Assembly: GCA_011042705.1 (NCBI GenBank)
Contig: DRBW01000073.1
Span: forward strand, 1 to 12,481
Reading direction: 5' to 3'
DNA from: Caldifarciminota bacterium
GTDB taxonomy: Bacteria > Hydrothermota > Hydrothermia > B15-G9 > DRBW01
Length of the DNA: 12,481 nucleotides
Shown: piece by piece, positions 1-6,660 of the stretch
How the letters are laid out: each line of letters opens with the position of its first letter
Position numbering within the stretch: position 1 is the first letter of the stretch
Program-made: the position numbers and the translations under genes
The notes under the pieces: generated by a model
What the model saw: only the letters and a program-made list of their open reading frames with translations
Databases searched by the model: none
Told to the model about the DNA's origin: nothing

Positions 1-1294
1 CCCCGCCTCCCGGTACGAGGGTGACGACCCTGCTCTCATAATTTGTATTGGGCGCCAGGTTCCAATCCCACTCGCCGTAATCCCAGGTATTGTGAACCTT
101 CACATAGTAATTCGAACCGTCAGTTGAATAGCCCACTGCGGCGACAGAATGGTCTATGTATTCACCGGCATACAGGTAATTAAGAACCGCCCAGTGTGTG
201 GGTCTTCCATTATCGATCTCCCCGACTATCCAGCCCCAGTTCCAGTTGTTTCCCTGATAACCGGCGGGAGAAACCTGGGCTCCGAAGAGATAGCCGTTGA
301 GGGTATTGGCCACGTATGTGTGGCCGTAAGGGATATTGTATATGGAGGTACCTCCAGTAAGTGTATCGGTGAACATCCAGAGGGCAAGCTCAAGCTGAAC
401 GTTGGGCACGTTCTCGACGAGCTCATTGCTCGCCACGTCCCAATGGTCGAAATAATAATCAACCAGCCTCCCGTAACCCCTGGAGTCCCAATACCCCATG
501 AGCATGGCTGAAGTTGTCGGAGAACATCCATAGCTCCAGATGTAAAAGGGAACCCCGGGGATGTAACCGCTGTCCATCGATTTAAGGAGCTCCCCTGCGT
601 CGGACCTCTCCATCACCTCCCACCTCTGCCTCATCAGAGCAGCGTACTCCGAGAGACCCTTCTTGCTGGGCCTGAACTCCTGCAGTTTCTCCGCAGGATA
701 AACCTTGAGAGAGAAAGGATCCACTATGACACTCCGTCCGCTTCTGCCTTTGAATTCGTACCACTTATCGGGGGGGCCCACATAGTATATCCTCGTCAAC
801 ACTGCCTCCTCGCCCAGGTATTCCTCGGCCTTTCTCAAAGCCTTTTTGCCGACGGTGTAATACCTGGGAAGTAGAGCTCCTCTTTCTATCACAGGCGGAC
901 GGCTGTACCTGGCTCCGACCACTATACTCCCGTATTTCTCATAGCCGAAGTAAAGCGAAAGAGCCCTGTTCAATAGATCGCGATCGCCTTCAGCTCTTGC
1001 CCGCTCGATGAGCAACTCCGCATCGGCCCTTTCTCTTTCTATCTCGCTGACCGGAGGGAATACGGAGCTGCCTATCTTAAAGGTAAAAAGATAGGCAGCG
1101 ATGTTGCCCTCAAAGTCCACATAGGGTATTACGGGACCATAGGCATCGGTGTTCCACAGGGCACGGGCTTCTTCCACAGCCACCTTTTCGACCAGAGAAA
1201 AGGGAACCGCGTCTTTCACTCCCCTGGTATTGGCCCCGGGAATTCCTATGTACCACACCAGGTTCAAATATAACAGGCCCTTCAAAAACATCAT
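1..1294 (-). CDS. Secreted papain-like (C39-like) cysteine peptidase, 3' end beyond window
   Basis: The reading frame is open from the ATG at 1294 down to base 2 (431 codons) with no stop, so the C-terminus lies outside the window. A strong Shine-Dalgarno GGGAGG sits 7 nt upstream of the first of two tandem ATGs. Residues 1-20 look like a signal peptide. Residues about 45-75 (AYGPVIPYVDFEGNIAAYLF) resemble the propeptide-like segment found before some secreted cysteine peptidases. The catalytic domain starts near residue 248. Cys257 lies in WSYGCSPTTSAMLMGYW, His382 in DHSVAAVGY, and Asn402 in VKVHNTWDYGEW, which reads like the papain-type Asn-x-Trp motif. The Cys-His-Asn order fits the papain fold. 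It should act outside the cytoplasm on peptide bonds; the substrate is unknown. It diverges from the pilus genes, so a functional link is not shown. A sorting or repeat domain may follow the visible part. Family call fairly firm; biological role unknown. Confidence 0.8.
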   Translation of the reverse strand, partial: MMFLKGLLYLNLVWYIGIPGANTRGVKDAVPFSLVEKVAVEEARALWNTDAYGPVIPYVDFEGNIAAYLFTFKIGSSVFPPVSEIERERADAELLIERARAEGDRDLLNRALSLYFGYEKYGSIVVGARYSRPPVIERGALLPRYYTVGKKALRKAEEYLGEEAVLTRIYYVGPPDKWYEFKGRSGRSVIVDPFSLKVYPAEKLQEFRPSKKGLSEYAALMRQRWEVMERSDAGELLKSMDSGYIPGVPFYIWSYGCSPTTSAMLMGYWDSRGYGRLVDYYFDHWDVASNELVENVPNVQLELALWMFTDTLTGGTSIYNIPYGHTYVANTLNGYLFGAQVSPAGYQGNNWNWGWIVGEIDNGRPTHWAVLNYLYAGEYIDHSVAAVGYSTDGSNYYVKVHNTWDYGEWDWNLAPNTNYESRVVTLVPGGG

Positions 1295-1341
1295 GCTAAA
1301 ACCTCCCTTGTGGATATTTTCCCAGAATTTCGCGCTTCTTT

Positions 1342-1370
1342 AAAATAAAGGCAATGCAAAGTTTATGCAA
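1342..1370 (-). promoter_or_regulatory. Weak candidate promoter for the cysteine peptidase gene
   Basis: On the minus strand TTGCAT (1370-1365) and TATTTT (1347-1342) are separated by 17 bp, placing a start site about 40 nt before the ATG at 1294. The -35 matches consensus at only 3 of 6 bases and the -10 at 4 of 6. The hexamer ATGCAA occurs twice on the plus strand (1354-1359 and 1365-1370), one helical turn apart and overlapping this element, which could be a regulator site. This is pattern matching only. Confidence 0.3.
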
Positions 1371-1409
1371 GTCCCTTGAAAAGTCCCTGACAGCAAGAGC
1401 TTCAAGAGG

Positions 1410-1438
1410 TTGAAATGATCCTCGAGAAGCAGTATATA
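1410..1438 (+). promoter_or_regulatory. Candidate promoter for pilD, implying a leaderless mRNA
   Basis: TTGAAA (1410-1415, 5 of 6 consensus) and TATATA (1433-1438, 4 of 6) are 17 bp apart. The expected start site, about 7 nt after the -10, falls at 1445-1446, exactly on the pilD ATG. No Shine-Dalgarno is present at normal spacing before that ATG, which agrees with leaderless initiation. Confidence 0.45.
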
Positions 1439-1445
1439 CCAATTC

Positions 1446-2189
1446 ATGTTTGCCGCCTTCGCCTTTGTGCTGGGACTTGTCCTGGGCAGTTTCCTGAACG
1501 TGTGCATATACAGGATTCCGCGGGGGATGTCCATCGTCTATCCCCCATCCCATTGTCCTTCATGTGGGCACAGGTTGAGTCCCCTCGACAACATTCCCCT
1601 TCTTTCTTACATGCTGCTCAGGGGCAAATGCAGGTACTGTGGCGCCAGCATATCACCCAGGTATCCCCTGGTAGAACTTCTCACGGGCCTGCTGGTTTTA
1701 TCCCTCTATATCAAGACGGGAGTGGGCGTGGACTTCCTCATCTACCTGCCCTTCATCGCCTGTCTTGTGGCCCTGTCCTTCATAGACATCGACACGGGCA
1801 GGCTGCCTGACCGCATAACCCTGCCCCTCACGGCGCTCGGATTTATCCTCTCTCTCCTCCCGGGAGGTTTATCTCCCTTTGCCTCCCTTTTGGGAATAAT
1901 CTCCGGTCTCCTGACGATGTACGCGGTGGCAGTTTTTGGAAAAGCCCTCTTCAAAAAAGAGGCGCTGGGAGGCGGAGATGTAAAACTCATGATGGCCGTG
2001 GGTTCTTTTCTCGGCGCCGCCGGGGTTCTCTTCGCTCTTTTCGCCGGCTCTATCCTCGGCAGCTTCTTCGGGATCTGGTTTCTGGCGAGGAAAAAGGGGA
2101 ACGTCATCCCTTTTGGACCTTTTCTTTCCGCCGGAGCATTGGTTTATCTCTTCTTAGAAAAATTTGTTCTCAGTTCACTGGGCATCTAA
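1446..2189 (+). CDS. pilD: Prepilin peptidase/N-methyltransferase PilD
   Basis: This is the inner-membrane aspartic peptidase (A24 family) that cleaves the class III leader of prepilins after Gly and usually methylates the new N-terminus. At 247 aa it is slightly short but complete. The N-terminal cytoplasmic domain carries the four zinc-type cysteines Cys37, Cys40, Cys62 and Cys65 in CPSC and CRYC. The catalytic aspartates are in FIDIDTGRLPD (Asp114/Asp116) and GGGDVK (Asp178). Hydrophobic segments at about 1-20, 75-92, 97-113, 124-140, 145-165, 185-212 and 225-245 fit the polytopic fold. The ATG at 1446 is the only plausible start: an in-frame TGA lies at 1416-1418 and there is no other in-frame ATG between. 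Its likely substrates are the minor pilins encoded from 9306 onward and a major pilin encoded elsewhere. It is followed by a 106-bp gap with a separate promoter, so it is probably its own transcription unit. Confidence 0.95.
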   Translation: MFAAFAFVLGLVLGSFLNVCIYRIPRGMSIVYPPSHCPSCGHRLSPLDNIPLLSYMLLRGKCRYCGASISPRYPLVELLTGLLVLSLYIKTGVGVDFLIYLPFIACLVALSFIDIDTGRLPDRITLPLTALGFILSLLPGGLSPFASLLGIISGLLTMYAVAVFGKALFKKEALGGGDVKLMMAVGSFLGAAGVLFALFAGSILGSFFGIWFLARKKGNVIPFGPFLSAGALVYLFLEKFVLSSLGI

Positions 2190-2242
2190 CCCATCCAGGA
2201 TTCCCGATTGCCTTTAAATCAGTTTGTTTAGACCTGCAATAC

Positions 2243-2271
2243 TTGACAACGCAGTTGTTGCAAAATATCAT
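2243..2271 (+). promoter_or_regulatory. Strong sigma70-type promoter of the pilus alignment operon
   Basis: A perfect TTGACA (2243-2248), a 17-bp spacer and TATCAT (2266-2271, 5 of 6) stand upstream of the ATG at 2296. The predicted start site near 2278 gives a leader of about 18 nt carrying the weak Shine-Dalgarno GGGGA. The inverted repeat ACAAC-GCA-GTTGT (2246-2258) overlaps the end of the -35 and may be an operator. The same geometry recurs at 9253-9281. Confidence 0.7.
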
Positions 2272-2295
2272 ACTTAAACGAATGGGGACAAACAA

Positions 2296-3384
2296 ATGAG
2301 GGCTCGTGTCGAAAAGGATGCCCTGAAGTATCTCGCTCTTGGAGATTACGACAGGGCGATAGAAGAGTATAAAAAACTCATAAAAGAGGGGATAGAAAAT
2401 CCGGAGATCTTCAATTCCCTCGGCGATGCTTACCTGCGGAAGGGTGATATTCCCAATGCCCTGAATAATTACTGGAAAGCCCTCGAAAAATTCGAGGCAG
2501 ATGGCCTTCCCGAAAATGCCTATGCTCTCGCCAAGAAAATCAGTCGCTATGAAAATTCCAAGAGGGTTTACATAAAGCTGGCCGAGCTCTCTTCTCTCCT
2601 GGGATATCACGACGAGGCCGTCGACTACCTGAATAAGTGTCTGGACATGGGGCTCGGCAGGAACGAGATTGACAGGGTCATGAACAGTTTCAGGAAAGTG
2701 GCTTCTGAGATATCGAAGGACATGATAAACGAGCCCCGCTTTGAAAGGCTTTTTCTCAAGCTACAGGAAATCGTGGAGGGGTTTGGAGACCTGAGCCTTG
2801 CCCACGGCATGGGGTCGGAGGTCCTGGAAGAAAAAACTTTAGAGCAAATACAGGAAGAGGAGAAAAAACCGGAAAAGAGAAGGGAAGAAAAAGAACAGGT
2901 TCAAAAGAAAAAAGAAATAGTACCGGAAAAGGAAGTCGATATCAAAACCCGGGCTCACCTCATCTCTCTCCTTGTGAGCATAAAGGAGAACCTCGGGGTT
3001 TCCCGCTCCGAGGACCTTCGGGAACTCGTGGAGGAAGGAAAGCAACTTTTCACCATGGGCCTATACGAGGCGGCTATATCGAGCTTTCAGAAGGCCCTTT
3101 CGATAGAGGAATCCCCGGAAATATATGCTTTTCTGGGAAGGGCTTTTCTGGAAAGGGGTGAGGCGGAACTGGCTCTGATGGCTTTCGAAAGGGGCCTGGA
3201 ACTCGCCGTGAAAGTGAAGGACAGGGTGGAACTTAATTACTGGAAGGGCCTTGCCCACGAAAAGCGCGGAGAAGTGCGGGAATCTCTGGAATCCCTCAGA
3301 AAGGCCTATATGCTCGACAGGAATTTCATGGAAATCCAGGGGAAGATGGAAGAAATATCGGGCAAACAGAGGAGAAGGCACTGA
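2296..3384 (+). CDS. Cytoplasmic tetratricopeptide-repeat protein heading the pilus operon
   Basis: A 362-aa protein with two TPR regions and no signal peptide or membrane segment, so it is expected in the cytoplasm. The first region (residues about 6-120) has helical repeats such as ALKYLALGDYDRAIEEYKKL and SLGDAYLRKGDIPNALNNYW. A very charged Lys/Glu linker, probably extended or coiled coil, spans about 176-216. The second region (about 240-345) has repeats beginning GKQLFTMGLYEAAISSFQKA, LGRAFLERGEAELALMAFER and KGLAHEKRGEVRESLESLRK. TPRs bind other proteins, so a scaffold role is likely. It is not PilF/PilW, the T4P pilotin, because it lacks the lipobox. It is first in the operon, one base separates its stop from the next start, and it is probably co-translated with the MshEN-ATPase gene. 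The partner is not known; that neighbour is the best guess. Confidence 0.8.
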   Translation: MRARVEKDALKYLALGDYDRAIEEYKKLIKEGIENPEIFNSLGDAYLRKGDIPNALNNYWKALEKFEADGLPENAYALAKKISRYENSKRVYIKLAELSSLLGYHDEAVDYLNKCLDMGLGRNEIDRVMNSFRKVASEISKDMINEPRFERLFLKLQEIVEGFGDLSLAHGMGSEVLEEKTLEQIQEEEKKPEKRREEKEQVQKKKEIVPEKEVDIKTRAHLISLLVSIKENLGVSRSEDLRELVEEGKQLFTMGLYEAAISSFQKALSIEESPEIYAFLGRAFLERGEAELALMAFERGLELAVKVKDRVELNYWKGLAHEKRGEVRESLESLRKAYMLDRNFMEIQGKMEEISGKQRRRH

Positions 3385-3385
3385 A

Positions 3386-4561
3386 ATGACGAAGACGGCA
3401 GCGAAATACAGCACGCTCGGCGAATTTCTCCTCGAAGAGGGTTATCTCAAGAGATCCGATTACGAAAAAGCCCTCAAGCGCCAGTGGGAAAAGGGAGGAA
3501 CTCTTGAAGAAAACCTTGTGGATCTTGGACTTCTCTCTGAGGACGATCTGATAAAACTCCTCGTCAAATACTTCGGCGTTCATTATCTCGATCTCTCCAG
3601 GCTCGAGATCGACCCCGAGGCTGTCTATCACATCCCACTCAGAGTGGCCCTCACCTTTAAGGCTATTGCCGTTAGGAAAAGCAAGAATTCCCTCGCGGTT
3701 GCCATGGCCAACCCTCTCGACGCCATGGCGCTGTCGGAAATAAAGAAAGTTACCGATCTCCGCATATATCCTTTTGTCAGCCGAATCTCCGACATAGAAA
3801 AGGCCATCTCGAGCATTTACTCGAAAAACCTGGACAAAAGAGCCCGGGAGGACTTCGTGATTTCCCCGAGAATCCCGAGAGACGAAGGGATGAATCTCGA
3901 CGGCTTTATTGAGGATGATTCCAACTCGCTGGCGCTCTCGATGGCAAAAAGCTTCATCGAGGGAAAAGACGTTAAGTATCTGGCGATAGTGGGTGAACCC
4001 GGGACAGGGAAGACCCACATCCTGCAAGGCATTGCCGGTGCTCTCGAAGAGAACAACGAGCCCTTTGAGTATCTCAGTGTCCCCATTCTGACCCTCACGG
4101 CTGAGGGCCAGAGAAGCAACGCTCTGGCTCTCCTTGAAGCCCTTGAGGGCAAAACCCTGCTCCTCGATGATTTTGACGCCATCGGGGAAAGCAGGGCATC
4201 CCAATCCTTTCTTTCGCTCCTGCTCGATAGAGCTTTAAGGGACGGGAGAAAAGTAGCCCTGGCCACCTCAAAACCTCTTAAGAACATCGAATCCCTTGAC
4301 CCGTCGCTCAGGGCGAGGGTCTCGGGCTTTGTGGTGGCCCAGCTCGGCTCTCCGAGCGCCGAACTCAAGAAAAAACTTCTCGAGAAATTGCTCGGGAAGA
4401 ACAAACTCGCAGAAGACATAGAGAACCTGATCGCACGCAACACGTCGTCAAATCTTCGCGAGATATTCGCAATTGCTCAGCAGCTCAAAGCGCTTTCCAG
4501 AAACGGCGAGGTCGAGATAACGCTCGGGCTTGTGGAACAAATACTCAGCAATTTTCGTTAA
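3386..4561 (+). CDS. MshEN (GspE/PilB N-terminal) domain fused to a DnaA-like AAA+ ATPase
   Basis: A 391-aa protein starting at 3386, where AGGAGAAGG lies 7 nt upstream and the previous stop is one base away; an upstream frame extension lies inside the TPR gene and is not used. Residues 10-62 hold two 24-residue MshEN motifs (10-33 and 39-62) with a 5-residue spacer, and the domain continues to about 145 as in PilB/GspE. Instead of a secretion ATPase, residues about 172-390 match DnaA domain III. Visible motifs are FIEDDSNSLAL, Walker A GEPGTGKTH (203-211), Walker B LLLDDFD (258-264), sensor-1 region ALATSKP, an arginine-finger-like SLRARV (R309/R311) and sensor-2 NLREIF (R358). The chain ends where the DnaA DNA-binding domain would begin. 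It is probably a regulatory or remodelling ATPase of pilus assembly rather than a replication initiator. The usual first Arg of each MshEN motif is Thr, so nucleotide binding is uncertain. Domain calls are firm; function is inferred. Confidence 0.85.
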   Translation: MTKTAAKYSTLGEFLLEEGYLKRSDYEKALKRQWEKGGTLEENLVDLGLLSEDDLIKLLVKYFGVHYLDLSRLEIDPEAVYHIPLRVALTFKAIAVRKSKNSLAVAMANPLDAMALSEIKKVTDLRIYPFVSRISDIEKAISSIYSKNLDKRAREDFVISPRIPRDEGMNLDGFIEDDSNSLALSMAKSFIEGKDVKYLAIVGEPGTGKTHILQGIAGALEENNEPFEYLSVPILTLTAEGQRSNALALLEALEGKTLLLDDFDAIGESRASQSFLSLLLDRALRDGRKVALATSKPLKNIESLDPSLRARVSGFVVAQLGSPSAELKKKLLEKLLGKNKLAEDIENLIARNTSSNLREIFAIAQQLKALSRNGEVEITLGLVEQILSNFR

Positions 4562-4573
4562 AAGGGGGAATAG

Positions 4574-6241
4574 ATGGCCTTAAACCTGTTTAAAAAAGGG
4601 AAAGGAGGCCCGGGGAAAGGCAAGACCTTCCTCGGACTCGACATAGGAAGTAGATTTCTAAAACTCGTGGAGGTAAAGAGGGAATCGAGGGGTTACAGGC
4701 TCCTCTGTTACGGAGTAGAAGAACTTCCGCCCGAGGCGATAGTGGGCAAGGAAATAATGGACCGACAGGTCGTCATCGACAAGCTCAACGAACTCCGCGA
4801 GCGGTGCGCCCCCACCACCAACAGAGCCGTGATAAACATAGCCGGCAGAGGAGTCATCGTCAAAAAGATAACCATGCCCCTCGTGAGCGACAAGGAAATC
4901 CACGAGTCGGTACAGTGGCAGCTCCGTGAGAATATCCCCTTCGATCTCTCCGATGTGAGCTGGGACTATAAGGTACTGAGAAAGGATGAGGTAACCGAGG
5001 AGATGGAAATACTGCTGGTGGCGGCTAAAAACGATGCTGTCTACAACCTGCTCGACATAGTGCGCAGTTCCGGATTCAAACCTCTTGTCATCGACCTCGA
5101 CCCCATGGCTCTCCTGAACCTCCTCGCTTCCATCGATTATATCAACGACGAAGAACGCTACGCGGTTATCAATGTGGGATATGAAAGTACCGGCGTGCTC
5201 CTGATTTCCGGTGGGACTTACTCAGCCAACAGGGAGATACCTATCGCTTCTAAGGTATATATCGAAGCTCTCATGAGGTTCATGGACCTACCCAGCGAAA
5301 AAGCCAGCTCGGTTTTGCTCGGCGAAGAAGGAAATGATTTTGACCCCGAAGACGTAAAGAGGATCGCCGAATCCATCCATGAGAAAATGGCCGAGCACCT
5401 TGAAAGGCTATTTCCCGTGTTCAGGCCTGCTTCCGAAAACGGGAATAACCTCGACAGGATTTATCTCGCTGGAGGCGGGGCCAAGATCGTTAACCTGCGG
5501 GAATTCCTCTCAAAACGCTATAACAAACCCGTCGAGATAGTCGATCCTCTCTCCAGGTTCAGGCTCGGCGAGGGGGTAATTTCCGAAGAAGATCAGACCC
5601 GGCTATCTCCTCTCTTCGCCACCGCCCTCGGCCTCGCGCTGAGGAAGGCGGGGAAACCCCGGATTGCCATAAACCTTTTGCCCTTCGAGGAAAGAGAGCT
5701 CGAGAAGCCGCCCTTCATGACGGTGCCCGAAGCGATTCTCACGGCGATCCCGCCGATACTCGTGGCAGCCTTCGTCGTCGGGACGTCGGTCAGGGTATCC
5801 TCCCAGACCAAAAAGCTGAAAGCGCGGCTGGTGGAAGTTAAGGCGGAACAGGAGATTTACAGGAAGAAAGTCGGTGAGCTCAAGGTGGTCGAGGCCAGGA
5901 GAAACGAGATCAGGCGGAGAATTCAACTTCTCGGGCAGCTCGCCGAAGGCAGGTATGTGCCCGTCAAAGTCTTAGATGAACTGAACAGAATCCTTCCCGA
6001 CGGGGTGTGGCTTACCCAGCTCGCCGTCGAGGAAGAAATGATGTCGGGCGCCCAGCGATTGAGAATTAAGGGAGCTGCTCTCTCCTTTTTCGATCTGACC
6101 GATTTACTCGATATTCTGGCGAAATCCAGAGCTTTTGGAAACGTCGAGCTCATTCAGTCTTCCAAGGAAGAGAAAGAGGGACAGTCCGTGATCAGCTTTG
6201 AACTCGTCGTCGTCACAAATCCTGAGCTTAAAAGGAGGTAA
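4574..6241 (+). CDS. pilM: PilM-PilN fusion, alignment-subcomplex protein
   Basis: One 555-aa chain joins two proteins that are normally separate. Residues about 18-358 are PilM, the actin-like cytoplasmic ATPase. GLDIGSRFLKLVEV is the first phosphate motif, VINVGYESTGVLL (198-210) the second, and RIYLAGGGAKIVNLREF (295-311) the adenosine motif. Residues about 364-555 are PilN: the signature INLLP (366-370), a membrane helix (about 387-405), a coiled coil (about 410-455) and a ferredoxin-like periplasmic domain ending near 547. PilM is known to bind the cytoplasmic INLLP peptide of PilN, so the fusion makes this contact covalent. No in-frame ATG, GTG or TTG exists just before INLLP, so PilN is not made from a normal internal start. 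The start at 4574 has AAGGGGG at 5 nt spacing, 12 bp after the previous stop. Role: links the cytoplasmic motor side to PilO, PilP and PilQ. Confidence 0.93.
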   Translation: MALNLFKKGKGGPGKGKTFLGLDIGSRFLKLVEVKRESRGYRLLCYGVEELPPEAIVGKEIMDRQVVIDKLNELRERCAPTTNRAVINIAGRGVIVKKITMPLVSDKEIHESVQWQLRENIPFDLSDVSWDYKVLRKDEVTEEMEILLVAAKNDAVYNLLDIVRSSGFKPLVIDLDPMALLNLLASIDYINDEERYAVINVGYESTGVLLISGGTYSANREIPIASKVYIEALMRFMDLPSEKASSVLLGEEGNDFDPEDVKRIAESIHEKMAEHLERLFPVFRPASENGNNLDRIYLAGGGAKIVNLREFLSKRYNKPVEIVDPLSRFRLGEGVISEEDQTRLSPLFATALGLALRKAGKPRIAINLLPFEERELEKPPFMTVPEAILTAIPPILVAAFVVGTSVRVSSQTKKLKARLVEVKAEQEIYRKKVGELKVVEARRNEIRRRIQLLGQLAEGRYVPVKVLDELNRILPDGVWLTQLAVEEEMMSGAQRLRIKGAALSFFDLTDLLDILAKSRAFGNVELIQSSKEEKEGQSVISFELVVVTNPELKRR

Positions 6242-6244
6242 AAG

Positions 6245-6652
6245 ATGAAAACCAGAGTTTATTTGGGGCTTATAGCTTCGCTCGTAATAGCCCTCCTCGT
6301 GGGAGGGTGTCAGCAGAGCGAAGACAATCCTGTAAACACGGTGGTGAGAGGATATGTGTACACCGACAGCACCTTTACCGAACCCGTGGAGAGCGTCTTC
6401 GTCATCGTGAGGGTAGATGATGCATCCCTCGTCCCCGATTATACCTCCTACACAGACTCGACCGGCAAGTATGACGTCGCTTTTTACCTGGGGCACACCT
6501 ACGAATGTTCTTTCTCCTACAAGTACTATGCCAAAGTGAACCTGATCTTCACCTACGAGGGCAAAACCTACATGACTCCTGACTATTACCTGGAGCTCGG
6601 AGAGGAATATGACCTTCCGCCCGTGCACCTGGGCCTTTTTGCCTCACCATAG
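6245..6652 (+). CDS. Small lipoprotein with a prealbumin-like beta-sandwich domain
   Basis: A 135-aa protein with a type II signal peptide: a basic start, a hydrophobic core (residues 6-19) and lipobox LLVGGC with Cys22 as the lipidated residue. Gln at +2 would favour the outer membrane under the E. coli sorting rule. Residues about 32-132 (VVRGYVYTDSTFTEPVESVF, then SYTDSTGKYDVAF) resemble the carboxypeptidase-regulatory/CNA-B type of seven-strand beta sandwich. Its Shine-Dalgarno AAAGGAGG (6231-6238) is complete and embedded in the last codons of pilMN, which suggests high translation. The next gene follows after 8 bp. No PilMNOPQ operon I know of carries a lipoprotein between PilN and PilO, so it may be a lineage-specific pilotin or secretin accessory, which is inference. 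The family call from visible sequence is moderate; the lipoprotein call is good. Confidence 0.75.
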   Translation: MKTRVYLGLIASLVIALLVGGCQQSEDNPVNTVVRGYVYTDSTFTEPVESVFVIVRVDDASLVPDYTSYTDSTGKYDVAFYLGHTYECSFSYKYYAKVNLIFTYEGKTYMTPDYYLELGEEYDLPPVHLGLFASP

Positions 6653-6660
6653 GAGAGAAT

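Noticed and set aside
1415..1810. 131-codon plus-strand ORF with a good ribosome binding site (AGAGG before ATG at 1415)
   Set aside because: It overlaps pilD in another frame and has no recognisable domain, while the pilD frame carries all catalytic residues.
3251..3385. Upstream extension of the MshEN-ATPase frame into the TPR gene
   Set aside because: It overlaps TPR coding sequence; the ATG at 3386 has a proper Shine-Dalgarno and starts just before the MshEN motif.
3326..4204. 292-codon antisense ORF opposite the MshEN-ATPase gene
   Set aside because: Shadow of a gene with strong motifs on the plus strand; no ribosome binding site or recognisable domain seen.
3386..4561. MshEN-ATPase gene as a PilB/PilT motor
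   Set aside because: The motor-specific Asp box and His box of secretion ATPases are not visible and the Walker region matches DnaA instead.
5641..5669. Internal start for a separate PilN at the fusion joint (SD-like GAGGAAGG at 5641-5648 and a small CGGGG-AAA-CCCCG hairpin)
   Set aside because: No in-frame ATG, GTG or TTG lies between the SD-like sequence and INLLP; the only nearby candidates are ATT/ATA codons. It may be a relic of the ancestral pilN ribosome binding site.
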